From positions 4,154,001 to 4,218,000 of the forward strand of contig NC_018681.1 in NCBI RefSeq assembly GCF_000250675.2: 64,000 nucleotides of DNA, in the 5' to 3' direction. Of the stretch, positions 8,566 through 17,700 are shown piece by piece. The stretch comes from Nocardia brasiliensis ATCC 700358 (lineage in GTDB: Bacteria > Actinomycetota > Actinomycetes > Mycobacteriales > Mycobacteriaceae). Position 1 is the stretch's first letter. Each line of letters begins with the position of its first letter. The notes beneath the pieces were generated by a model that saw only the letters and a list, made by a program, of their open reading frames with translations, was not told the DNA's origin and made no database searches. A program made the position numbers and the translations under genes.

Positions 8566-10672
8566 CCAGATGGGGCCCGCCGAGCGGGGACTGCACCGAA
8601 CCCTCCGCGGGCGGGCCGCCGGTGAGCAGATGTTTGATGATCTTGCCGGTTTCACCGCGCGGCAGTGTCGGCAGGAAGGTGACGTCGCGCGGCACCGAGA
8701 AACGGCTCAGGCGATGCCGGATATAGGACCGGATCATGTCCGAATCCAACCCCGCCCCTTCGCGTTTCACCACGAACGCGGCGAGCCGCTGGCCGAATTC
8801 CTGATCCGGTACGCCGACCACGGCGACCTCGCTGACCTGTGGCAGATGCGCCAGGGCCTCCTCGACCGGGCGGGGGAAGACGTTCTCGCCGCCGGAGATG
8901 ATCATCTCGTCGTCGCGCCCGGCGATGAAGAGCCTGCCCGAGACATCGAGGTAGCCGAGATCGCCGGTGTCGAGCATGCCGTCGGCCTCGGTGGGCGGCG
9001 CGGAGTTCACGTAGCCGTCGAAGAGCATGTGGTTGCCCACGAAGATATGTCCGGTGACGCCCAGCGGCACCGGCCGCTGATCGGGGCCGAGCACCGCGAT
9101 GCGGGTGCCCAGCGGTGGCCTGCCCGCGGTGGTCGGCGCGGTGCGCAGATCGTCGGGGGTGGCGATGGTGGCCCACGAGACTTCGGTGGAACCGTAGACG
9201 TTGTAGAGGATGTCGCCGTAGGCATCCATGAATTGCAGCACCGTCGCACCGGCCAGCGGGGCGCCGCAGCTGACGACGGCCCGCAGGCTCGAGGTGTCGT
9301 AGCGGGCGCGTACCGCGGCCGGGAGATCGAGGATCCGGTTCACCATGGTCGGCACCACGATCATGCTGGCGACGCGGTGCTCGGCGACCAGCCGCAGGCA
9401 GTCCTCGGCGTCGAAGCGCTCCGGCAGCACGACGGTGGCCCGCAACGGCGTGCTGATCTGCAAACCGGCCAGGCCCCAGGTGTGGAAGAGCGGCGCGGGG
9501 ATGAGCATCGGCTCCGCCATCGGCAGCGGAATCCGCGACAGCAGCGCGGCGATGGTGCCGAAGCCTTTCGGTTCCGGGCGGCGCGCGCCCTTGGGGGTGC
9601 CGCTGGTGCCGGAGGTCAGCACGATCAGCCTGCCCGCGCGGTTCGGCAGCCGGCACGGCCGCTCGCCCTCGGCGATCAGATCGTCGAGGGTGGCCCGCCC
9701 CGGCACCGGCGGGCGGCCGTCGGTGTTGAAGCGCGGCAGGTCGGCGTGCAGATAGTGGACCAGTTGCTCGAGGTCGCCGTCGACGAACAGCGCGGCGAGC
9801 CGGTGACGCTGCACGATGTCCTCGATCTGCCTGCCGGACAGTCCGACGTTCAACAGCGCCACGTCGACGCCGAGTTTGCCCGCGGCGACCATGCATTCGA
9901 CCATGCCGGCGTGGTTGCGGGCGAGCAGCCCGATGGTGTCGCCGAAGCCGAGGTCGAGCGCGGCCAGCGCACCGGCCAAGGCGCTTGTCCGCGTGTGCAT
10001 CTCGGCGAACGTGCGGGTGCCGGACTCGTCGATGATCGCGATCCGGTCTGGTGCGTACGCGGCCGCCGTGGCGTAGCCGCCCGCCAGGTTGAAGCCCCAC
10101 TTGGCAAGGGAGCGGGCCTGTTTGACGCCGGTCGCCAGGCTGCTGGTGCGCCCGACGCCGACGGTGACCATCTGCTTGGCGACGCTCACCTGCCGGCGCA
10201 GCGGCGAGTTCTCGGCGTTGACCACGGTCGAGGTCCGGGCGCCGCGGATGACGTCCACCGCGCGCCGCAGACCGGCGTTCACCCAGGACATCACCGCGGC
10301 ATTGGACCCCTCGGCGATGCCGGGATGCAACCGGCCCGGGGCGAACACGGTGACGACGATCTTGGTGCGCTCCTCGTCGCCGCGCAGGCGGACCGACACG
10401 AAGCTGCCGGTACCCGGGCACTGCAGTTCGAAGCTCTCGTACCAGCGGCGCACGGTGAGGCGCAGCTGATGGGTGCGGATGCCGGATTCGGCGGTGCCGA
10501 TGCGCACCCGCACGATTCGGCTGTCCGGACTCTCCTCCACGAGCTCGCAGGCGCCGATTCCGGCGAACAACCGTGGATAGGTCTGCGGTTCCAGGAACAG
10601 ATCCCACAGCGCTTTACGGGCGACCGGGAAGTCCGCCCCCACATCGATGACGTCGGTAACCAACTCACGCAC
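8558..10672 (-). CDS. Fatty acyl-CoA / acyl-AMP ligase (FadD-like) with N-terminal SRPBCC domain
   Basis: Two-domain protein of about 704 residues. Residues 1 to about 145 look like an SRPBCC (START/polyketide cyclase-like) lipid-binding domain. The rest is an adenylate-forming enzyme with all core motifs: 'TSGTSGTPKGARR' near 350, 'YGSTE' near 492, 'DTGDLGYLD' near 569 followed by 'GRDDEMIISGGENVFP', and the C-terminal catalytic lysine in 'RGETGKIIK' near 672. It should activate a fatty acid with ATP, probably to a CoA thioester. Start: GTG 10672 is used; GTG 10732 would add 20 arginine-rich residues and neither has a good ribosome site. It lies between the two antigen-85-like genes and could supply starter acids to the nearby PKS. 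Confidence 0.88.
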   Translation of the reverse strand: MRELVTDVIDVGADFPVARKALWDLFLEPQTYPRLFAGIGACELVEESPDSRIVRVRIGTAESGIRTHQLRLTVRRWYESFELQCPGTGSFVSVRLRGDEERTKIVVTVFAPGRLHPGIAEGSNAAVMSWVNAGLRRAVDVIRGARTSTVVNAENSPLRRQVSVAKQMVTVGVGRTSSLATGVKQARSLAKWGFNLAGGYATAAAYAPDRIAIIDESGTRTFAEMHTRTSALAGALAALDLGFGDTIGLLARNHAGMVECMVAAGKLGVDVALLNVGLSGRQIEDIVQRHRLAALFVDGDLEQLVHYLHADLPRFNTDGRPPVPGRATLDDLIAEGERPCRLPNRAGRLIVLTSGTSGTPKGARRPEPKGFGTIAALLSRIPLPMAEPMLIPAPLFHTWGLAGLQISTPLRATVVLPERFDAEDCLRLVAEHRVASMIVVPTMVNRILDLPAAVRARYDTSSLRAVVSCGAPLAGATVLQFMDAYGDILYNVYGSTEVSWATIATPDDLRTAPTTAGRPPLGTRIAVLGPDQRPVPLGVTGHIFVGNHMLFDGYVNSAPPTEADGMLDTGDLGYLDVSGRLFIAGRDDEMIISGGENVFPRPVEEALAHLPQVSEVAVVGVPDQEFGQRLAAFVVKREGAGLDSDMIRSYIRHRLSRFSVPRDVTFLPTLPRGETGKIIKHLLTGGPPAEGSVQSPLGGPHLVT

Positions 10673-10953
10673 TTCTCGTCGGCCGGTTCGAACAGCTCGG
10701 GGCCGGCGGGTGCCCCTCGATCCGCGGGTCACCCGTCGCGCCGATGCGTCAGCGGACCGGCAACCTGCAATCGCTCCCAGTATGGGGCTGATCTGCCCTG
10801 TTGCTCACCATTTACTCCTACATTGTGTGCGCTGCCCAACGGTGCACCGACAGCGATGTGAATCCACCCAATCCGCACCAGGATTGCGGCTCACAGCCAC
10901 GAAAGCGGCTTACCGTCGGGCGATTACCCCCTGGTGGTGCGCGGAGGTGCGGA

Positions 10954-12018
10954 ATGGGCGGCGGGGACGAACAACTCGGCCGTCGGGTAGCTGCGCTGCT
11001 CACCGTAGCGGTCGTGCTGTGCTCCGGCGGCGCGGCTTTCGCGGATCCGGCGGCGCCGATCGCGGCCCAGGCGTCGGCGGCGGCGCGGCCGTCGGCGAAC
11101 GGGTCGCGGCTGATCGACGTGCGGCCCGGTCCGGGACGCGTGCTCGAACTCACGGTGCACTCCGTGGCGATGGACCGGGCGATCCCGGTCGAAGTGCTTC
11201 CGGCCGTAGATGTTTCGAATCCCGCACCGATCTTGTATCTGCTCAACGGGATCGACGGCGGCGGCGAGCACGGGCGGTGGCGCGACGGCGGGAACTGGCT
11301 GACCGAGACCGATGCGGAGAGCTTCTTCGCCGACCAGCAGGTGACGGTGGTGATGCCGGTCGGCGGGGGCGGCAGCTTCTTTGCGGACTGGCGCGCCGAT
11401 GATCCGACCCTCGGCAAACAGCAGTGGACGACCTTCCTCACCGCGGAATTGCCCGCGATCATCGATTCGGCTTTCCGCGGCACCGGCGCGAATGCCATTG
11501 CGGGACCCTCGATGGCGAGTTCGGCGGTGTTCCGCTTGGCCCTGGCGGCACCCGGCCGGTTTCGCGCGATCGGTTCCTACAGCGGCTGTGTGCGCACCAG
11601 CGATCCGTTCGGGCAGGCGATGGTCGATGCGGTGGTGCTCGGCAAGCAGGGCAACCCGCTGAACCTGTGGGGTCCGCCCACCGATCCCGCGTGGGCGGCC
11701 AATGATCCCTACCTGCACGCGGACCGGTTGCGCGGCACGACCATCTACGTGTCGACGGGGAGCGGCCGCCCTGGGCCGCTCGACACGCTGGACGGGCCCG
11801 GCATCGAGGCGAATCCGCTGACCCTGCTGGATCAGCTCACGGTCGGCGGCCTGCTGGACGCCGTCGCGTCGGCCTGCACGGCGCAACTGCGTGCCCGGTT
11901 GCTGGAGTTGGATATTCCGGCGACCTTCGATCTGCGGGAAGGCACGCATTCCTGGGGTTACTGGCAGCAGGACCTGCACAACTCCTGGCCCTTGCTGCGT
12001 GCGGCGCTCGGCCCGTGA
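10954..12018 (+). CDS. Antigen-85-like secreted esterase / putative mycolyltransferase (copy 2)
   Basis: Paralogue of the gene at 6137: 354 residues, signal peptide ending near 'GGAAFADP', nucleophile Ser near 186 in 'GPSMASS' (closer to the 'GLSMAASS' of Ag85 than copy 1), and His near 332 in 'THSWGYWQQDL'. Long blocks are nearly identical between copies, for example 'DPAWAANDPYLHA' and 'GSYSGCVRTSD'. ATG 10954 follows 'gcggagg' with good spacing; the open frame reaches upstream but without another start. It is probably a trehalose-mycolate or related acyltransferase in the envelope. It faces away from the ligase gene, so its promoter should lie in 10673-10953. Confidence 0.85.
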   Translation: MGGGDEQLGRRVAALLTVAVVLCSGGAAFADPAAPIAAQASAAARPSANGSRLIDVRPGPGRVLELTVHSVAMDRAIPVEVLPAVDVSNPAPILYLLNGIDGGGEHGRWRDGGNWLTETDAESFFADQQVTVVMPVGGGGSFFADWRADDPTLGKQQWTTFLTAELPAIIDSAFRGTGANAIAGPSMASSAVFRLALAAPGRFRAIGSYSGCVRTSDPFGQAMVDAVVLGKQGNPLNLWGPPTDPAWAANDPYLHADRLRGTTIYVSTGSGRPGPLDTLDGPGIEANPLTLLDQLTVGGLLDAVASACTAQLRARLLELDIPATFDLREGTHSWGYWQQDLHNSWPLLRAALGP

Positions 12019-12156
12019 CCGACTGTGCGGGCCCCACTCAGGGCCGCGCTCATTTTGTGAGTCGTCGTAGCGCCGGTGAATTCGAGCAGAGCGTTCGGCC
12101 GGAACGCATTTGAATGGGGAATATCGAAGGTTTGTTCCGGCCACCAAGGAGGAAAT

Positions 12157-12837
12157 GTGGGTGCCACGTTCCGTGATCCCGTGATTCCCGATGGCGAGAA
12201 GTCCGTCTACACCGGGGGAGTCGCCGATCAGCCACCGTCGTTCGAGGTGACCAGCGTGGTGACGAGGGCCGAACTCGACTACCACTCGACGCTCGAACTG
12301 CGGACCGGCGAGGGAACGACCACGGTGACTGTCGAACAGCGGTTCAGCCGGGCGGGCGGCTGGTTGCGCGCGGCGGACTACCGGGCCGAAACGCGGTCGC
12401 AGGACGTCGTGGTGTCCCGCGAAGAAGCGCACTTCCTCGACACCACGCACCTGCAATTCGGCAGCGGCATAGCGCCTTTCCCGTCGGACGTCGTGCCGTT
12501 CCTCGGCGGCCTGACCCTGCTCCGCGGCTTGGATTTCTACGAGGGCGCGGAGCTGTCGCTGGACCTGTGGCTGGCCTTCTCTGTGCACTGGCCGGTGCTC
12601 GCGCGGGTGCAGAAGCAGACCGCCGTCGAGGTGCCCGCGGGACGCGTGCGCTGCTGGCCGGTGCACCTGCGGCCGGGCTTCGCGCACGTGAACACCATGC
12701 TGGACAAGATGATCGGCGGGTTCCTGCCCGCCTCTACCGCCCACTTCGAGGTGGACCCGCCGCATCGGCTGGTGCGGTTCGGCTTTCCGACCGAGCCCGC
12801 CGCCGCTCCGCGCGGGGTGATGGAGTTGGTCGCCTAG
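12157..12837 (+). CDS. Hypothetical protein
   Basis: I do not recognise this 226-residue protein. It has no signal peptide, no clear membrane helix and no catalytic motif. The middle part alternates charged and hydrophobic residues in a way that suggests beta strands ('ELDYHSTLELRTGEG', 'TVTVEQRFSRAGGW'), so a beta-rich binding fold is plausible. GTG 12157 is preceded by an excellent 'aaggagg' ribosome site and decides the start; the frame is open 81 bases further upstream. It follows the second antigen-85-like gene on the same strand and precedes a deazaflavin nitroreductase. Confidence 0.7.
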   Translation: MGATFRDPVIPDGEKSVYTGGVADQPPSFEVTSVVTRAELDYHSTLELRTGEGTTTVTVEQRFSRAGGWLRAADYRAETRSQDVVVSREEAHFLDTTHLQFGSGIAPFPSDVVPFLGGLTLLRGLDFYEGAELSLDLWLAFSVHWPVLARVQKQTAVEVPAGRVRCWPVHLRPGFAHVNTMLDKMIGGFLPASTAHFEVDPPHRLVRFGFPTEPAAAPRGVMELVA

Positions 12838-12915
12838 CTTGCCCGTTGGATTCCCGAGGTTGCTCTTGTCCAGGTGCGTACCATGATCGGTACGCGACGA
12901 CCGGGGGTGCATGCG

Positions 12916-13362
12916 ATGCCGTTCGAGGGCGAGTACGGGCCGAGCCCGGCGCAGTGGATACGCGAACAGGTCGAGCTGTACGAAAGGTCAGGCGGCACAC
13001 AGGGTACGACGCTCTGGGATACCGGCCTGCCTGTCGTCATCGTCACCATGCGCGGCGGAAAGAGCGGCAAGATCCGCAAGATCCCGCTGATGCGCGTGGA
13101 GCACGAAGGGCGCTACGCCGCCGTGGCTTCCAAGGCCGGCTACCCGCGTCATCCGGTGTGGTACTTCAACCTCAAATCCGATCCGCACGTCGAACTCCAG
13201 GACGGGGCCGTCCGCCAGGAGATGACGGCCCGCGAGATCACGGGGGACGAGAAGGCCGAGTGGTGGGCGCGCGCACTCACCGCGTATCCGCCGTACGCCG
13301 AGTACCAGCAGAAGACCGAGCGGGTGATTCCGGTCTTCGTGCTGGAGCCCTTGCGCCGGTAG
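12916..13362 (+). CDS. Deazaflavin (F420)-dependent nitroreductase family protein
   Basis: Protein of 148 residues with the small split-barrel signature of the Ddn family: an N-terminal amphipathic stretch, 'TTLWDTGLPVVIVTMRGGKSGKIRKIPLM', then 'YAAVASKAGYPRHPVWYFNLKSDP' and 'TAYPPYAEYQQKT'. Members bind coenzyme F420 and reduce quinones or nitro compounds at the membrane. F420 use is common in mycobacteria and Nocardia. ATG 12916 ('MPFEGEYG') is the likely start; a GTG and an ATG just upstream are possible. The gene ends five bases from the convergent papA-like gene. Confidence 0.85.
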   Translation: MPFEGEYGPSPAQWIREQVELYERSGGTQGTTLWDTGLPVVIVTMRGGKSGKIRKIPLMRVEHEGRYAAVASKAGYPRHPVWYFNLKSDPHVELQDGAVRQEMTAREITGDEKAEWWARALTAYPPYAEYQQKTERVIPVFVLEPLRR

Positions 13363-13367
13363 AGGGT

Positions 13368-14762
13368 CTATAACGATCGCTCCGCCACTGCGGCGAAGAT
13401 CGTCCGCATCGCCTCGACGTAGCGGCGAACGGACTCGTGCGCCACCGGTGTATCCGGGTAGATGACGCTCAGCGTCGTTTCCGACGGCATCCGGTTGATC
13501 CAGACCAGCACTTCCTCGGAGGCGGCACGGTTGGCGAAGATGCCACCGTGCACCAGGTCGAAGAATTCGTGGCCGACGAAGTCGCGCGCGTCCACGAACG
13601 AGATCATCGGCGTCGCCCAACCCGGCCGCACCTTGACGTCGGTGTCGGCGGGCAATAGTTCGAGCACGCGATGAAAGGGCGTGGGCGCGAGCCGGATCCC
13701 GTTCTCGTAGGCACGTTGCGCGATCGTCGCCACCCGGGGGAAGGCGGTGGTGGTGATCGGGAAGGCGACCGGTACCAGCGCGACATACCAACCGACCGAG
13801 GCCCGTTCGGCGGGCGTGGTGCGGGTACTGATCGGAGTCATGCCGAAGTAGTAGTCGCTGTCGGTGAGTTCGGCCTCCGCGAGGGCCGCCGCGGCGAAGA
13901 TCCCGCCGACGAACTCCGCCCCGTGGCTGCGGCAGACCTGCTCGAAACGGCGTGCTTCGGCTTCGGTGAGCAGTGCACACGTGCGATGCGCGCTGCGGTT
14001 GTAGCCATCGGTGCGTTTGCCGAGATCCAACGGGAAGGACGGCAATTCGCCGTCGTTGCCACGAATCAACTCCAGCCACTTCTGCACACCGGGTGAGGTG
14101 AGGGTCAGGCGGGCGGTGAGTTCGCGTTCGGAGCAACAGTATTCGAGGTAGCTGGCGGTGGGGTCGAGCAGGTCGCCGACCTGCCAGGCCTCCCGGGCGT
14201 AAAGGTAGGCCAGGTCGGCGCAGGACAGGTACTGCCCGAGGCCGTCGGTGTGTAAATGGTCCACTGCGAGGTAGACCGTGGTCGAATCGCCGTGCGCGAT
14301 CGCGCCGAAGGAGAAGCAATCCCATTGGAACGGGCCGGGCGTCGTCTTCTGCACGTGCTCGCGGATGGCGGCCGCGTCATCGAGTTCGCCGTAGTCGATC
14401 GGCGCGAAGTCGACTACTTCTTCGGGTACCAGGTGCCGCCGGACTGTGCCGTCGGGTTCCAGGGCGAACCAGGTGCGAAAGGTGTCGTGCCGCAGCAGGA
14501 ACGCGTTGATGCTGCGCGTCATCGCCGCGTAATCGAGGTCGCGCGTAGGTATTTCGGCGGTCACCAGGCACAGGCCCGAATAGCGGAAGTCCGCGGCCGC
14601 GTGCCGGTCGGCCAGCCGCAGGTACTCTTCCTGCTGGTGCGAGGGCGGCGCGGGATGTATCGGGGCCGTGGCGGCCCGCGCCACGGCCGCCGGAGTGGCG
14701 ACCCAGGTCACCAGGCGGCCGGGCGGCGGGTTCCACTCGTCGATCAGTCCGAGGTCGATCAC
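13368..14762 (-). CDS. PapA-type polyketide-associated acyltransferase
   Basis: Condensation-domain-like acyltransferase of 464 residues with the catalytic HxxxDG motif at H169-G174 ('DHLHTDG') and the 'SVGWYVALVPV' segment seen in mycobacterial PapA proteins. PapA enzymes transfer an acyl chain from a PKS carrier protein or CoA onto a sugar or diol, for example trehalose in sulfolipid and polyacyltrehalose. The GTG start overlaps the upstream PKS stop codon (GTGA), so the pair is translationally coupled. This supports direct off-loading of the PKS product, which has no thioesterase of its own. The acceptor is unknown. Confidence 0.88.
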   Translation of the reverse strand: MIDLGLIDEWNPPPGRLVTWVATPAAVARAATAPIHPAPPSHQQEEYLRLADRHAAADFRYSGLCLVTAEIPTRDLDYAAMTRSINAFLLRHDTFRTWFALEPDGTVRRHLVPEEVVDFAPIDYGELDDAAAIREHVQKTTPGPFQWDCFSFGAIAHGDSTTVYLAVDHLHTDGLGQYLSCADLAYLYAREAWQVGDLLDPTASYLEYCCSERELTARLTLTSPGVQKWLELIRGNDGELPSFPLDLGKRTDGYNRSAHRTCALLTEAEARRFEQVCRSHGAEFVGGIFAAAALAEAELTDSDYYFGMTPISTRTTPAERASVGWYVALVPVAFPITTTAFPRVATIAQRAYENGIRLAPTPFHRVLELLPADTDVKVRPGWATPMISFVDARDFVGHEFFDLVHGGIFANRAASEEVLVWINRMPSETTLSVIYPDTPVAHESVRRYVEAMRTIFAAVAERSL

Positions 14763-17700
14763 GGCGCCGCCACCGGCTCGGGGATCGGTTGCGGCCGACC
14801 GGGTTCGGCGGCCAGCACGAGTTCGGCGACCTTGGGCCCGGCCTGTTCCAGGCTGAACGATCGTCCCATCTGCAAGGACATCAGGTCGATGCCGAGCGTT
14901 TTGGTGACCCGCGCGCCGAGTTCCACGGCCATCAGCGAATCCAGGCCGAGTTCGGGCACCGGCACCGTCATATCGATCGACTCCACCGGCACGCCCATCA
15001 CCACGGCCAGTTCCGCGGCCATCTTGCGGGCGATGAACGGCCCGCGCTTGCTGTCGTCGAGTTCGACGAGTTCGGCGCGCAGGCGGGCCAATTCGGAGGT
15101 GTCCTTGGCCGAGGCCTTGGCCAGCTCGATCGTCCGGCCGGTGCGGGTCAGCTGTGGGAAGGTGCCGGTGAGTTTGGCCCAGTCGGTCGGGATGATGGCG
15201 GCGTTGGTGTCGCGCAGTCGCAGCGTCTGCTCCAGATACGCGGTGGCGTCGGCCATATCGATCGGGCCGAAGCCGACCAGGTCGAGATACTTGGTGGCGG
15301 TCGCGTCGGCGGCCATCCCACCGGTCGCGCCGGAGAGGTGACCCCAGCCGACGCACAGCGCGCGCTCGCCTGCCCTGACCCATTCCTCGGCCAGCGCCTC
15401 GACCGCGACATTGGCCGCGCAGTAGTTGTATTGACCGTAGATGCCGTACATCGAGCCGCCGGAGGAGTACAGCACGAACATGTCCAGCTCGATGCCCGCC
15501 TCGGTGACCGCGCGGTGCAGGGCCCGGGCGCCGTGCACCTTCGGCCGATACACCTGTGCGAGTTGCTCGGGTGTCATGAGCTCGATGCGGTTGTCGGACA
15601 CCGCGCCCGCCGCGTGGAACACACCGCGCAGCGGGTGTTCGGCCGTGTGCGCCCGGGCGAGCACCGCGGCGACGGCCGCGGTGTCGGTGACATCGACGAG
15701 TGCCTCGATCACCTCGACGCCGACGGTCCGCCAGGCCGCGAGTTGCCGCCGGGCCTCGTCGGTGCTCGCGCCGCTGCGGCCGAGCAGGACCAGCCTGCGC
15801 GCGCCGCGCAGCACCAGCCAGCGTCCGGTGGCCATGCCGAAACCGCCGAACCCGCCGGTCACGAGATAGCTTGCGTGTTCGTGGATCTCGATATCGGGCA
15901 GGTGCGGCCGCACCGGCGGTTGCGGCGCATCGATGCGCAACGCGATCCGCGCCAGTCCGGTCGAGCGGATGACCTCCTCGAAAGCCGTTCCCACCTCGTG
16001 GGTTTCGAACATCTTGTACGGTAGCGGCCGGTAGACGCCCGCCACGACCTGCTCGTACACCCGCTGCAGCAGGCCGGCCAGTCGTTGCGGGTGTACCGCG
16101 ACCAGGCGGTCGAGATCCATCGAGTAGTAGGCCACGTTCTTGTCGAAGTTGGCCAGCTCCAGCAGGCCACCGGTGTAGATGTCGGCCTTGCCGACCTCGA
16201 CGATGCGCCCGAATTCGGCTACGGCGGTGAAGTTCTGCCGCAAGATCTCCCCGGGGGCGCTGCTGAGGACCACCGCTGCGCCGACGCCGCCGGTCAGCGC
16301 GAGCACGTCGTCGACGAAGTCGAGGGAGCGCGAGTTCACCGCGTGATCCGCGCCGAGATCCAGGATGTGCCGTCGCCGTTCGTCGGTACTGGCCGCGCCG
16401 ATGATGCGCGCGCCCCGGGCCTTCGCGACCTGGATGGCGGCCGTGCCCACACCGCCGGCCGCGCCGTGGATCAGGACGGTCTCGCCCGGCTCCAGCCGCG
16501 CCAGCTCCAGCAGGGCGTATTCGGCAGTCGCGAAAGCGATGGCGCTGGTGCAATAACCGGGGTCGGTATCGGCCGGCAGGGGAATGACGAGTTGCCGATC
16601 GATCAGGGCGAAGCGTCGCATCATGCCCTTGGCCGCGACCGCCACCAGATCGCCGACGCCGAGACCGTCGACGCCCGGGCCGACCCGCACCACGGTGCCG
16701 ACGCCCTCCATGCCGGGAACAGTGCCGAAATAGGTTGGTGCCAGCTCTCTTTCGCCGAGCAGCCCGATGACCTTGAGCGGATCCTTGTAGTTCAACCCGA
16801 TGACCTGCATCCGCACCTCCACCTGCCCGGGTCCCGGTGCGCGGCGCGGGCATGCGCGCCAGGCCAGTGCCGACAGCAGCCGGGTGCGCGGGAGTTCCAG
16901 CTCGAAGTTCGCCTCCGGGTCGGTCAGCGGTGCCGCGGTGTCGTGCGCCGCGAGACGGTCCGGCAGCGGCTTGGTCACCACCGGCGCCCAGCGCTGACCG
17001 TCGCGCAGCAGCACCTCGTCGGTGTTGTCGTAGGCGAACGCGCCCGGTATCGCGAGTTCGGTGACGATCTCGGCGATACCGGTCTCCGGGGCCACATCGA
17101 TCAGCCGCCAGCGCAACGAGGTCTGTTCGTTCAGCAGCACGCGCCGTGCCCCGGCCAGCGCGGACTGATGTGAATTCGGCGCTATCGTGCTGTCCGGCAC
17201 CGTGAATGCGCGCTCGGTGATCAGCGTGACGTGCACCGATCCGTCGCCGAAGACCGACTGCGGTGTCTGCTCGTCGGTCGTCGGATCGGCGAATTCGCGC
17301 ACCGTGACGGCGATGCGCTGCAACGTTCGCAGATCGGCCAGATCGTCGGTGCCGGAACCGGCGACCACGCACACGTGCAGCCGGGTGGCTTCGGCCGTGC
17401 GGGCTTGTCGCAACTGCTCGACGAGCGTCGTTTCCAGATCCGGTCCGGCGAGGTAGTACCGGGCACCCGGGATCGCGGCCGCCAATTGTTCGGCGCGAGT
17501 GCTGTTTCCGAGGGCGATCACCAAGGTTGTGGCCGCGCCGGCGTGCGGCAGTGCGGTCATATCGATGGGGTCGCGTCGCTCGATGGTTTCGCGATAGTAG
17601 AACTCGGCCATCCGGTGCAGCGGATCGTCGCCGGGCTTCAACGCGCCGATCTGGAGTCCGGTCAAGCGCAGGACGAGATTGTGCTCTGCGTCGAGCACGT

